Below, one piece after another: positions 35,693-48,077 of a stretch of DNA of 64,000 bases. The notes beneath the pieces are model-generated. The model was not told where the DNA came from. It saw only the letters and a program-made list of their open reading frames with translations, and ran no database searches. The stretch comes from Hydractinia symbiolongicarpus (lineage: Eukaryota > Cnidaria > Hydrozoa > Anthoathecata > Hydractiniidae), in the NCBI RefSeq assembly GCF_029227915.1, contig NC_079886.1:7440001-7504000 (forward strand), given 5' to 3'. The translations under genes and the position numbers were made by a program. How positions within the stretch are numbered: position 1 is the stretch's first letter; each line of letters begins with the position of its first letter.

Positions 35693-38483
35693 CTTACGTG
35701 TTTTATTTGTACGCGAAAAAAATCAACTATAATGGGTTTGTGAAATGCAGCTAGTATTTCGCGTTGAAGTTAACGTCCTTCTAGCAGAACGCATTCAACA
35801 GACTGACCACAAAACAACGAGTAGACTTCTTATGCAGCTACTTCTTGCATTAACGCAATTAGGATTAAAGGATGACAAAGGGACAGATTTAAATTCTAAT
35901 ACGTCAAGACACAAACAAGATCAGAATAAGCATGAAGAAAAAAAAAAAGAAAAGAATTTGTCATGAAATGCTTGTTAAAAAGAAAGAGATGTTATCTTAC
36001 AGAAGATGGCTGCTTCAGCGTATAATGAGTACGTGTTTTTCTGCCAACATTGCATCATGGAGAAAGTGGTGGAAATTCTCGTTTCTCTCCTTTTTTTTGG
36101 CAACTAGCTGCCTCTAGCAGGGGCATAACAGGTAAAGTACACTGACTGTACAGCGTTAAAAGTGTAAAAAAGTGACCATACGAAACGTATAATTACACTC
36201 CATACAAGGCTTCCAAATAGAAGCCAATTCTTAGCCCAAACGTATTTTTGAAAATAACAAGTCGATTTTAGAATGATGCAAAACTTCCCTATATACAATG
36301 TTTTTATAGTCCCCTGTCCCCTGTCCCCCCCTTCATCCTCCAACACTCCTCGCCTTTCAATCATTGAAGTGGTAAATATTCAACATTAAAGAACATCAGA
36401 TCTTAGTGTTTTTTTTTAATGTTTAAGCATATGTCCACTTTATTAAATTAACAGGATAAAAAAATCAATTAAAAAAAAATTATCAAGTGCTTCTCTCGGG
36501 TTTTTATTTCACAGCAAGGACGAGACTCCATCTTTTTGAAAAACAATGCTCGTCACTTTGAGCCTATTAGCGATTGAGCACGGATTATCTAGCTATATAT
36601 GATCAACAAAAACTAAATGAAAAGCTTATCTTCTTTTAGCTTAAATTATTTTTAGAGATCATTTTTGTCTCATCTTTGTACCTGTTAAGAATTAGAATAA
36701 CTCACTTGATTAGCATTGAAGGCTATAATTTACCATTGATTGATATTCTTTCTAGCATTTCCTGTTAGTTTTAAGAAACCATTCTTCAGATGGACAGTTT
36801 TATCTCTCGGGTCTCCTTATTTATCCATATTAAAATCGTATTAATTCTTTATCGTTACTTTGGCTAATTAGTCTCATGGGAGGTTTTACGAAGTGTCTGG
36901 CTGGTCAAAGACTGTAACGTTTATCTCACAGGGTTTTCAACTTCAATCTTTTCATAAAACTTGCACCATGTATGCACAGTTATCATCAAGTTTTAAAACT
37001 GGAGTCAAAGGATTTTATAATTTATAAACTCTAACTTTTTTTGGAATAACTTGTGATGTCTTTAACTTCACTGTTTTCATAGTATGAAAGCTAAATCTGC
37101 TAAATGCGCTATTTTGAGCCTTTTTCCAACATATAATTCTTTAGTTAGCAAAACAATGCGGGGGACCGTCAATCCCCTCTTCTCCCACCGGAGTCGTAGG
37201 GACCATTGTAATACCAGGTATTACCCCTGAACTCGGGCGTAAAAGGATACCTGGTAACAACTTCGAGAAGCATCATTTGGATGTTTTTATCAGTACCTTC
37301 AAATCTAGCTCATTCTGTTTTTCGTTTAAATTCCTTCTGTAAATTAAACAGTTTTGGCATTATTTTTACTTCCTGAAATTTATTTTCGCGATTAATTCAT
37401 AAATTTTCTATTTTCATAAAATGATTTCAGCAAAGTACCTCCCATAATAATGTCTTCTAGCAAACTATAATAATTTATCTGTTCAAATAAAAACACGTTA
37501 AGTATCTGACAAAGCACCCTCTCTCTCAGTTTGTTTTTATTTTTTGATATGAAAGAAGGCAAAAAACCTTTGGAATGAGGATGTCTGCCAAACCTTGTCG
37601 TTAAATAACATTTAATAGCTACGAAGCGAATAATATGTTGAAAAAAAGCACACACACAAAAAAGATTCCATCCCCCACTACCTTAAAGACTTATTTGCAT
37701 AACATAACTCCCTCCTCAATTTGAAATTTAGTTACTTTCCCTTTAAAGCCATCAAAAATAACTACATTGCATCAAGGAGTAGCCCAAGTATTTTCGTGCG
37801 TATTTTTTGCTTAGCTAGAACAAATTGTTTCATCAACAAAGCTATGATTAAGACAAATTTTCTTTTGTATGGTAAACAGACGAGACTTCATATCTTCTTC
37901 ATCACGTAATATAAAAATGAATCTATAAAAGAACCATCCCGTTAATATCCCATTTAAAATGTTTATAAAGGGGTAGAAGTTATGACTACGAACGGAAATG
38001 CTCGCAGTGTTGACGCCTGCTGTTGCACCAAATCTTAACGGAGCCCGAAAATTACGTAAGAATGACGATCAGAGAAAAAAAGTTACTCTGATTACAGATT
38101 TAGTTATCTGAGACTTTGTTTATGAAATCTTGGCATCTTAACGACTCGTTGTGTTCAGATATGGGAAACCCATTAAACCGATTAGGCGAGACAAAAAACA
38201 ATTTTTCTCGACTAACCCATTTACTGGGCTTCACACCAGACTAGTTGTGATGGATTGTTTATGATCAGTGGTTATTAAATGATCGTAGTTTTGGAAATTA
38301 AATCTGATAAACGTTTTGCTACAAGATATATATTTGTAAGAATCATAAGCCTAGAAAATCCCTAAGAATCATGCTATCAAGAATTATGTCTAAATACATA
38401 AAATCCATAGAATTGCAATGCTGTTGTATATTCAAGGGTGCCATAGAGCAATGCGGATTGGGAATGACCATTTTTCACTATTT

Positions 38484-38633
38484 ATGTCTGTACTAATTAA
38501 TTTGTTTTTGTCCCTTTTGCCAACCATCGTTGGCCTTATCATATCATTTATCACCGGTTATAGAGAATTGTGTTCCTGTGTGTTTCAAAACGAAACATGT
38601 CTGTGGAAATGTGTACATGCGATTAATGTGTAG
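38484..38633 (+). CDS. Speculative small secreted Cys-pattern peptide ORF
   Basis: A 49-codon frame from ATG 38484. It starts with about 27 strongly hydrophobic residues (SVLINLFLSLLP...), like a signal peptide. It continues with a short polar part and four cysteines spaced C-x-C-x6-C-x3-C before the stop. The frame also extends upstream to an ATG at 38418. The cysteine spacing is close to, but one residue shorter than, the endothelin/sarafotoxin pattern. No homologue is known to me, and chance is a serious alternative in AT-rich DNA. Confidence 0.18.
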   Translation: MSVLINLFLSLLPTIVGLIISFITGYRELCSCVFQNETCLWKCVHAINV

Positions 38634-40864
38634 CTTATCTCCTTTATAGAAAGTTTGATACATTTTGAATGATTTCTTTCACTTCCCGGCTTACAGACGT
38701 AATTAATTAATAGCCATCTACAAAATTTATCAGACACAATGAAAACGGCTATAAAATGTATTTTTAAATATAATGGATCGTACATGAATTCAATTTTACT
38801 CAGAGTAGTTTCTGGACATCAAAAACCGTAAGGCTGAAACGAGATATGCAAATTCTGGTAAGGAAAGACAAAAGAGACAGGCTTGAAGGACTGTCAATAA
38901 AAAAGTCGTGATAATCAAAGGAAAAAACGATTACTACCTCATTAAAATCGGAACTTCAAATCCTAGCGGGATGCTAATGAGCTCATAAAGAGTTAACATG
39001 AATTTTAATTAAGGAGTTTATGAAACATATAATATGTATAAGACAAAATACTATTATTCAATTAAACACTATAATACCTCAATGAAATTGATCTTGTTTT
39101 GAGGCACCGACACTGCAAATTGTAATTACAACACTTTGGATTACTAATTAAAATGTATGACTGCTTCCTATATTCATCTTAAACGGATCGAATCAATGTG
39201 TGAATGAAGCTCTTGTTGCAGGATAGCATCCTATATTGTCTTAATTCATAAGCAGGTATCAGAAGTTTAAACCACTTTAAAAGATCTGTTGCAAATAGGG
39301 AAATTGTGTTTTTAAGTAACTTGTAAATCAAATTAAAATTCAAAGTAGCATTGCTTATTTTCATGCATGTTTTTGAGGAGCGCTTTATTTTTTGGTATGT
39401 TGGCGCTCTATGGTTTTTTGTTGTGTTTGCGCTTCATATTTTGTTACGTTGGCACGCCATGCTTGTCCTTTTCGCCGCAATTTTAGCAATTAAGGAGTGG
39501 TTAATATAAACACGATGTTATATTTGGCGTGTCAATGCAGAGCCTGCGCATGTCTTTAAAATTGGTGCAGATAAGACCTAGAACACAAATGTAGACAGGC
39601 TGAAACTTTAAAAGTATTACCACACTAAGTAGTTCAAAGCGCTTGTGGACGACCGCCCTTTAGCGTAAACTATTAATCAGAGGGTTATATCTTACTATCT
39701 TAAAATTGTATGTTAAATTCAAATGAAAAATAAAAAGCGTACATAAATAAAAAGACAGCTTTAAAACAAAACACACCGTTGTCCAAGGGTTTTCGCCGTT
39801 GTCTTTTATATTAAAAAGGCGAATAAACCGGGGATGAGGGTGTAATAATACAAAATGTGAGGACAAAGTACTCTAAAAATAAATTTACTGCGCAGTGGGC
39901 TTTAAAATATTTTTGTAGGTAGAGTACAAGGATAATAAAATGCATTTAAGTAGAGTATATCAGTCTACCTGCAGTATAAATAAATACCTTTTACCGTGGC
40001 GGCGTTCTGGGGATGAGGTTGCAAACTAATTGTTCCTTCGCAAACATGTTAAAACACGCGTTTAAATCAATCTAATTTCTTATCCTTAAACTAATAATTC
40101 GTAGCGCAAAAGTTCTAATTCGGCTTCTTCCTAACAGTGATAAATTAACGGGGTGTCTCAGGTTATTTAGGGGCCTGGAACATGCGCTGATCCGGAATCA
40201 TGATAATTTCGGTACTACAGTGACACCCGAACCACCTTAGTAATATGCCCATAGATTCGAAAACAATGAAAACATGAAAGATTGCGTGCGAGATTTGAAC
40301 CGCAGTAAATTCTCGTACGTGACTGGTTAAAAATAACAGCCGGTCGATGACGAGCAAAATGGTAGAATTTCTACAACATATTTGAAGACAAGTTACAAAA
40401 GAAAAATGAAATGTCGAATCATGCACAAGCTTTTTGAACATAAAATACACGATAGAATAATGCATATATCCATAAATTCTTTGATTTTCTTATAAACAGA
40501 TAAGTACAAGGGCAGTTGAAATTTATGGGAAAAGCTGTCATATCGCGGTCCAAGATTCCAGAATATTTCCTCTTCTTTTAGCTGTGCTAAACTTTAATAA
40601 AATTGTAATTAAGGAATTCATCTTAATTCTTTTCGCTTTTTATTCCTTTGTTTTCTTGCAGAATCAAAATACTTCGTAATTTTTTTTTGCATTTTAATGA
40701 TCTTGATCCGCTTGCAAAATATTGCCTGATGCATCAAATTTCAGTTTTTATTTAAAGTGCTACAGAAGATCTATTTGAAAAGAACACCCCTCTTAACAAC
40801 CTCGATTCCAGAACCTGTTGTTTCTTTTTTGCATACCTGACGGCGAGACAAGATTTTCTATCCC

Positions 40865-40930
40865 TTCTCGTCCCCAGAGCTCTTTGAGATAAACTTTCGA
40901 GTTTAGGTCAAAGAGCTCTGGGGACGAGAA
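40865..40930. repeat. Perfect 22-bp inverted repeat (hairpin)
   Basis: Arms 40865-40886 and 40909-40930 are exact reverse complements (core ctcgtccccagagctcttt) around a 22-nt loop. It may be the end-to-end relic of a fold-back MITE or a structured RNA. There is no bulge of the sort expected in animal miRNA precursors. Confidence 0.9.
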
Positions 40931-41664
40931 TGGCCCCTATCCGATTTACATTTACCAGATATTTACGATACAGCCTTTTAAAATGGTAACCAACAGCACC
41001 CGTTCTGCTGCGGGTAGCAAGTAAGAAAACTTTGCGAGGACAGAAACTCGCGAATTTTTTTGAATGACGTTCGCGAATCTAAATCAAAAAAATTTCATAA
41101 GAAGAAAAACGTTCGCCACATCTGCAAAATTATAAAAAACTTTCGCGATCCGTATGATATATAACATCCAAAGTGGACATTTTTCCTTGATGTAGCTGAA
41201 AAATATCTTATTTGTAAGCATAATTTGGCGATTCGAAGGTAAAACATTTTAAATCAGACTTTTTTACAAATAAATTTTGTACATATATACTCCCGCGAAT
41301 GATTTATCAAGCTTGAACTGAACAAAAATTCCGCAAATAATAATTTGGAAAGTTTCTCAAAAAGGCCAAAAATAATGAAAATTTTTCTCGTGAAAGTTTC
41401 TGTTACGGCAATTTCTCCAATTAGATTATTCTGCAAAAGATTTTGGCATTCGGCTTATAAAAATACCACACACATATATGAAGCGAGGCTCTTGCATAAG
41501 AGGAAAAATGTAAATTCCAAAGTATTGGCAGGCATTAATTACAAAAACTCTATTTCCTCTTTTGTATAAAATGATCAAAATTGCTTATAAACCTGTTTCT
41601 TGTATGGAAAAAAGCGCGCGTACAAATGTCATGTTATCCAGATAGAAATAATTTTGTGTTTTAC

Positions 41665-42299
41665 AGTGGACTCTCAATAACTCGAAACCCTTTAACTCGA
41701 ACCTCGAACGAATTCCAGACCGTGAGAATTTCCTAATAAACTCTCATAATCAACTCTCTACTACTCGAATCTCCATAACTCGAAAATATCCTTAGTCACA
41801 CAAGATTTTTTGTCCTTTGAAAGCATATTAGGCTATTTTCGCTATTCATAACTCGAACAATCTAAAAGTTTAAGAATTTCAGATTTTTTTTCTAATTCGA
41901 ATAATTTCTACGTGTGTCCCTTACTTGACATTCGAACGGCCCCTTAGATCATTCGAACGCGCCGTTCGAATGTCAAGTGGTGTGTTTACAAATAAAGAAA
42001 TGATGGAGTGTCTCAAGGATTTGAATGATAATATTAAACATCAAAAAATTTGACCAGTAAACAAATTGTAATTACGGATCTTTTTATTACAGAATAGATT
42101 TAGTCAACTGAAATACACTGCTTACGACTTACTTCTCACCGAAGGTAGACAATTACTCAAATACATCGTTTTCTTTCAAAGAGCTTATGTATAAAGGATA
42201 AACTTAGCAAAATTTCTAAACTCTCCATTGCTTGAACCGCTCCATAATTCGAACGATTTCTGATTCCCCGTGAGAGTTCAAATTATGGAGAGACCACTG
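41665..42299. mobile_element. pogo/Tigger-like MITE
   Basis: The element starts cagtggactctcaataa and ends with ttatggagagaccactg, whose reverse complement is cagtggtctctccataa: 17 bp with two mismatches. It is flanked on both sides by TA. CAGT ends and a TA duplication are typical of the pogo branch of Tc1/mariner. The inside (635 bp) has repeated 'aactcgaa/ttcgaac' phrases and no transposase frame, so it is non-autonomous. Confidence 0.8.
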
Positions 42300-42561
42300 T
42301 ATTTGACGCGAGTGAAATTTTGGCAATGCAACATTTTTCAAATTGTATTAGTAACAAGAAAGTAGAAAAACAGATAAACTTTGTTCCCGGGACTATTCTA
42401 CACCCGCCTTTCCGTCAGCATAGTGAGAGAGGAGGGTTAAGGGAATTAAAGAAACAGAAAAAAATACAATTGGAGAGAAGCACACATTATGACGAAAGAG
42501 TTTAGTCACGTTTTCGCTTGTTGACTGTATCCTTGTGGCTGAATTCCCCTATTTATTTATT

Positions 42562-42870
42562 TGGTGAAATAATTGCTCGGGTCTGTATAATATCATGCAT
42601 TCATGTTTATTGCAGGGTGAAACCCTTCATTTAATTATCTGGTACAATGATTGTTCGGGTCTGTATAACATCATAGATTTTATTTATTGCAGGGTGAAAC
42701 CCTTCATTTAATTATCTGGTGAAATAATTGTTCGGGTCTGCATAAAATCACACATTCATATTTATTGCAGGGTGAATTTCCATTATTTAATTATCTAGTG
42801 AAACACTTGTTCGAGTCTGTATAATATTGCACATTTATTTGCTTTTATTTCATGTTGAATCCTTTTACTC
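42562..42870. repeat. Minisatellite, period about 78 bp, four copies
   Basis: Units begin at about 42562, 42640, 42717 and 42796. Each contains tggtgaaataattgttcggg, then tctgtataat, then tttattgcagggtgaa. Divergence increases toward the right. Confidence 0.85.
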
Positions 42871-42980
42871 GATTCTCTACGAATATCTATGTAATTTTTT
42901 CTTTATTGCAGACAGAATCTCCCTTATATAGTTGTGTATACAAGTAAGTTTTCGAGCCTGTGTAATACCGCAAATTTATG

Positions 42981-42986
42981 TTTATT
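42981..42986 (-). terminator. Polyadenylation signal candidate of the JmjC gene
   Basis: AATAAA on the minus strand about 145 nt after the JmjC stop codon. Confidence 0.5.
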
Positions 42987-43130
42987 GCTCTTTGTATTGG
43001 TACAGAAAAAACTCAAACATGCATAGACAACAACGTAATTGTATCTGGGCGTGTCGCATTTCCGAAATATTCCAAAACAATCTCTCGAATGGTGTAACTT
43101 TCAATCCCCTAAATTACCTTCACAAGACGA

Positions 43131-43835
43131 TCAAGACCTCCATAATAAACCTCTTATCTTAAGAGGAGGTGCATTCTTCACTTGATCAACTTTTGGTGGC
43201 AATTGCTTCAAACCACAATATTTCAAAATTGTTTCTACTAAGCGATCTCTTTGTTTTTCAGTCGGTATTTCGTGCCAGTGTTTGAATAAAAACGCTTCTA
43301 TAGTAGCAGGCAAATTTTGCAGCACTTTTTTAAATTGTTCCTTTCCCTTATTCTGTTCGATTATATTAAGCAACCAGTATTTAAAACACGGCCATTGATT
43401 TCCTTTCATGATTTTTGTGAGGTAAGCGTTTGTTCCCTTATCACCAAAGAAGATATTTAAAGAAATAGTTGTTTCTGTGGAGGTCACTTGGTGCCACCAA
43501 AATGCTGGAAAGAACAGCATATCCCCAGCATTTACTGTGCACTAAAAATAAAATTAAACGAAACTTAAAATATAATTTCAAGATAACATAAAACCCTAAA
43601 AGGTAGGCATTCATATGACTGCATTTTCAGCTCGTATGGAAACCTTATTATTTCATTCTTTCATTCGAAAAAGGCTTTTTGTCACCTAGTGTGTTTCTAT
43701 AGTTTACTATCTTTCGAACTAAAGACATTCACCATGCAATAAACAGACAGACAAACAGACAGACAGGAAGACAGGCAGACAGACAGGAAGACAGGCAGAC
43801 AGGTAGGCAGACAACAGACACCCAGACAGACAGAA

Positions 43836-43874
<39 letters not shown>

Positions 43875-45365
43875 ACATGATCATTTAGCGCCTTATTCTA
43901 ATAAGCGCTGCAGTTGCATATTTGCCGCTTACTTTACAACATCTTAAAAAACACCATAACAGGGTTACCACTTTTTTATTAAGTCAAATTTGACTTTTGA
44001 TGACAATTTTCATATTCCTCTTAAGCAACTGAAAATATTTAAGGAGATTTTAAAGGTAATGCCACGAGTGAAGAACAATTTTTTTCCCTTACTGTAGCAT
44101 TTCTATGCATTTTAAAAATAAAAACATGTAATAAACCATATGCTTATGTAAAAGGAAAATTGTAAAGAATTGAGAAAATCAATAAAAGTCTACTCTTGGA
44201 AGAGATTTACGGAGACGTGGCAACCCAATGCATAAACAATCATAAAAAAGGTTTGTTGAAGCCGATCTCCAGTATGTGCTTGGGTAATCTTAGACTACAA
44301 AACTTTAGACCCTTAATAAACTGAACTGACAATATTTTACTGGTTAAAAAGGACACCAATTTTTTGAATTATTTCAACCGGTAATGGCCTCAGTAATGGC
44401 ACTTTCCTCAACATTTTATTCTCTATCCCCCGTTGTGGAAAACGTGTCTGTTACCTTCTGTACAATTCCTGCTTACAAACTGTGTGTCAAGGAGTAACTG
44501 GGCATGTCCTACTATCAAAAACATGTTTCCAAACTCCATGCGGCAAACTCCACAACTAGGGGAATATTTTTTTTGTGCGAAATTAAAGGAATTAGGCTAA
44601 AATAGGACACACAAAAAACGAATATATAGAACGTTATATCAAAAGAAAATTCAACTGCTACAATATAGTGGTATTAAATTTATTTATGAGGACCATAAAA
44701 GAATAACATTTAAATAAATAACATACTTCATAACAAGTTGCATTGCGAAATTTTGGATATTCTGTTAAATCGGGATCATCACAGTTCACATTGGACTGTA
44801 TTGTTTTCCCTTTCGAGCCAAGTGCATTAGGGTATAGTCTTTCTAGTTCTGCAGCCGGGTATAAACGAACAACTTTTTGACCTGACAGAACGATAAGAAA
44901 GTTGTCATCGGGATCAAAGTGACAAAACTCATAATGTCCTTGCCTTGCCAGCCAAAGATAAGGACCCAAATGGACTTTCTCGATATACACAGGAATTTGC
45001 AAGCCTGCTTCTAACTCTGGCAATGCTTTCTTTATGTTCTGAACAGCGAGATAAGTAGTTTCTGCTTTCTTGTTGTTTTCTTCTATATTTTCGATATAAG
45101 TTGAAAATTTCATAGATTCAATGCTGTAACTTTTTCCAGTTCTATATGATTCTGCACTTGTGTTTTGCCGCACAAACACCGTATTGTGTCCTGCTTTTTC
45201 TTTGAGCGATTTCAACGTCCACTTTCTCGCAGGCCAGTCTTCTATGCCATTTTTAATTAAAACAGGTTTTTCTTTGCTAAAATAATTTGCTTGAAATTCA
45301 TCGCATGACAAATTCGAAACACTCTCAACTTGCAGAGCTTTTTTGACGACTTCATTTGATGACAT
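43131..45365 (-). CDS. JmjC-domain Fe(II)/2-oxoglutarate oxygenase (TYW5/HSPBAP1-like)
   Basis: Two exons on - (45365-44727 and 43541-43131) join in frame after a Glu codon to 349 residues. This is a cupin-8/JmjC enzyme. Early motifs are PVLIKNGIEDWPA and the Trp-Leu-Ala-Arg strand. The iron-binding HxD is H149-F-D151 in CHFDPDDNF, followed by GQKVVRLYP, and the distal His is H230 in FFPAFWWHQVTS. The catalytic triad is complete, so it should be an active hydroxylase or demethylase. The substrate cannot be read from sequence. The FPAFWWHEV-like strand and the overall size recall TYW5 (tRNA wybutosine hydroxylase) and related small JmjC proteins. The frame is open upstream to 45503 with an earlier in-frame ATG and a hydrophobic stretch. 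I prefer ATG 45365 because the preceding part looks like untranslated AT-rich sequence. Confidence 0.92.
43741..43873. repeat. (CAGA)n/(GACA)n microsatellite
   Basis: About 130 bp of imperfect CAGA units with gaagacaggcagacag variants, inside the JmjC intron. Confidence 0.95.
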
Positions 45366-45810
45366 TGTGTTAGCTGTCGTTTTATAGGAATACAAAATGA
45401 ACGCAGTACAAATTGTTTGTATCTCATGTATATTGTATCTACAAAAATTCCAAACATTTACAATTATGGTAGAAAAGATACTACAAATTTCTATGCAGAG
45501 CATATTTTTTTGTGCATAACTAATTTAAGGGAAGAAAGTGTTTAGGAAAAAAACGCTGTTTGCAACTTTTAGAACATTTGCAAAAGTTTATTCCTGCAAA
45601 AAGTAAAGTTAATCCTGCAAAATCTTTTTGAATTAGAAATGGTGTCTTTTTCAGTTTTGTCTTGGTTAATCAGTTTTTAGTGGATACCAAAACAGTCCCT
45701 TGGGCTCTTTCCTGCATTGATCCATCATCATACCTTCAGCTGAAAATGCCTTGGGAACATTGATTAATTGACACTAATTTGTTTTATGGTCCTGGAAACA
45801 AAATTACTTT

Positions 45811-46605
45811 GGCTGAATAGAAAAAGAAAAAATAGCCTTACCATACACGTAGTAATGGCCAATACCTGTAGTTATTAAGACCAAACGGGATAGACATTCA
45901 AAAGTTTTAATGGCAAAAGTAAACACTGCTTGTATATGGGCAAACTCACTTTAGCTAGTAGCCCTGTTATGCCTTATTTCCGAGAATAATACCGGACACT
46001 AACAATTAAATATAATATAGTTAAATCCTAGGAGTGGTACAATAGCGTATAGCATACTTCGTATATTTAGGCATGTCATACTCTGTATACTAAGCATGTC
46101 ACACTCTGTATACTAAGCATGTCACACTCCGTATACTATAAGCACCTCACATTCCATTTACTAAGCCTGTCACACTCAGTATAGTAGGCATGTCAGACTC
46201 CATATAGCATACTTCGTATATGAAGCATGTCACAGTCCGTATAGCATACTCCGTATGGCATAATCCTTATAGCAATTTCTGCATAGTCCCCATAGCAAAT
46301 TCTGCATAACATACTCTTGGTATCACACAATCTGTATGCCATAATCCTTTTTTTGCAATCAAACTAATGTTCCCACACTCCGTATAACGTGCTTGTCTTT
46401 TTAACTTGTTCTTTATGGTGATTATTTTTTATTTTTTTCGGAATTAGTTTTAAACAGTCATATATTGCAATATTTCCACTTTAGGAAAATTTGTTGGCAG
46501 ACTCCTTATAGCTAAACCAAACTCCATATAGCAGCTATACGGAGTATTACTCCGTATAGGCTGAATAGAAAAAGAAAAAATAGCCTTGCCATACACGTAG
46601 TAATG
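45811..46605. repeat. 47-bp direct repeats bracketing a degenerate tandem array
   Basis: The 47-bp segment beginning ggctgaatagaaaaagaaaa occurs at 45811-45857 and again at 46559-46605 with one mismatch. Between them (about 46040-46280) is a degenerate array of roughly 26-bp units reading catgtcacactccgtatact. Just before the second copy is a perfect palindrome, ctatacggagta-tt-actccgtatag (about 46534-46558). Confidence 0.8.
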
Positions 46606-46812
46606 ATGCTTAGTTTTACTTATCAATAGACACAATAAATGGCAAAATGGCTGGTAGTGTCAACCAAGCAAATTAAATACTTTTTTCATAGAAATGTTCT
46701 TTATAAGAATTTTAGGCTGCAATTTTAGATTAAGAACAATAGGTCTTTTGTTTACCACAATAGAAAAAAATAATAATGATCAGTCTGGTCAAAATGTTTT
46801 AAAAAAGATATA

Positions 46813-47801
46813 CAGTACAGTCCAGATGTAAGCGTGCGTGTACGCTCAACTTGCAAAAATAATTGCTTTCATTCAAAAAACAATAGGATAGCAAGTTCCT
46901 TTCAAATTGCGCGAAAATAATTGCTTCGTGTTAAAAACAAAAGCATAGCAAGAAACATTGTATATAAACAATACCTTGCGCGAGAAAAAATTAAACGCGA
47001 AGGCCATTGAATTTTTATTTTTTTTTAACAACGAAACTAATTATAGTAACGCGATTTTAATCTCGATATATTTAAAAAACACAAGCTTTTTTAAAAAAAC
47101 AACAAATCCCATGATCTAAATATTTAAAAAAAAATAAGTAAGGAGGTTTAAAAGAGAAGGAGACACATCTTCGCAAAAACATTTCTATCGTCGTTTTTTG
47201 TTTTTAAACTTTTAAAAATTGATCTATATAAAAAACATTTCTATCGCCGTTTTTCGTTTTTAAACTTTTAAAATGCGATCTAAAAAAACATTCCTATCGC
47301 CGTTTTTCGTTTTTAAACTTTTAAAATGCGATCTAAAAAAATTTCTATCGCCGCTATTCGTTTTTAAAGTTTTAAAAAGCGATCTAAAAAAGCTTTTTTA
47401 TCAAAATTAAAGTTTCAATCTTTGTTAAAATATAATTTTTATCGTTTAAAAGCTTTATTTAACCCGCGCAACCAACAATGCCTTCTCGCTAGTTTATTTA
47501 GTTTCCACGCAAAACTTTTATTTAATAAAACTATTAAACAATGGCTCTTCGTGTCACATTGATAAAGTTGATAACATTTGTAATTATGCTATTGGGAATA
47601 GTTATGTTAACACTATTTAACAATAGTTACGCACAGTTATAACCTATTTTTTCTTCAATAATCTTTTGTTTATTACGTGCAAGTTAATGACTTACAAGAC
47701 TCGCAAAATAATTAATAAGAACAAAAGACAAATAACTACCACCTCCGAGAAAAAGGTGTGAAACTTCAGCGTACGCATACGCTTACATCTGGACTGTACT
47801 G
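46813..47801. mobile_element. Non-autonomous pogo-like element with internal tandem repeats
   Basis: The ends are cagtacagtccagatgtaag (+c) and its exact reverse complement: 21-23 bp perfect, extending to about 34 bp with few mismatches. The element is flanked by TA on both sides. CAGT termini and TA suggest the pogo/Tc1 group. The 989-bp interior has no transposase frame. It carries four copies of a 52-56 bp unit starting catttctatcg at about 47180, 47236, 47289 and 47341, plus two sub-terminal copies of a 'gcaaaaataattgctt...atagcaag' unit near the left end. Confidence 0.8.
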
Positions 47802-48077
47802 TATAAGGAAAGTCTTTCAAATGGAACACCAAATTATACTTTTATCTAAAGTTTATGGTCTGTTCTGACCAAACTATGGACGCCAGATTAACTTTAGAAG
47901 CGGGAATGGCTTGTGTCTTAAGACAGGTTTGTGCATTCACAGTTGGGATAGTCCATTTATTGACAGGAGAAGCCAAACCTAGCCTTGGACAAATGTATTA
48001 CACTTTTAAAAACCATATGGGAGAGACATAACTCTAAACATAGGACTTTTGTTTTAATTTGGGTCAAAATAGGTCAC

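Larger units (their letters stand above)
35693..42976. other. Gene-poor intergenic region
   Basis: About 7 kb between the divergently lying homeobox 5' end and the 3' end of the JmjC gene, with no recognisable exons. The proximal part presumably holds the homeobox promoter and enhancers, but no specific site can be defended. A decayed repeat around 39390-39460 shows the phrase 'ttggcgc...cttcatttttttg' about three times at roughly 36-bp spacing. Other contents (hairpin, MITE, minisatellite, small ORF) are listed separately. Confidence 0.55.

Noticed and set aside
35745-36117. Plus-strand frames upstream of the homeobox gene, with a Lys-rich run
   Set aside because: Low complexity, no domain and no splice partners; they overlap the presumed promoter.
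40250-40340. B-box-like gcgagatttgaacc (minus strand), considered as a tRNA gene
   Set aside because: The T-arm pairs poorly, and no acceptable D-arm, anticodon arm or acceptor stem could be folded.
45366-45503. N-terminal extension of the JmjC protein to an upstream ATG
   Set aside because: The 46 extra residues are AT-driven (Ile/Tyr/Cys-rich) and have no counterpart in small JmjC enzymes; ATG 45365 gives a natural start.
46045-46270. loxP-like phrases such as cttcgtata and tagcatac
   Set aside because: They arise from a degenerate tandem repeat; there is no pair of 13-bp inverted arms around an 8-bp spacer and no recombinase.
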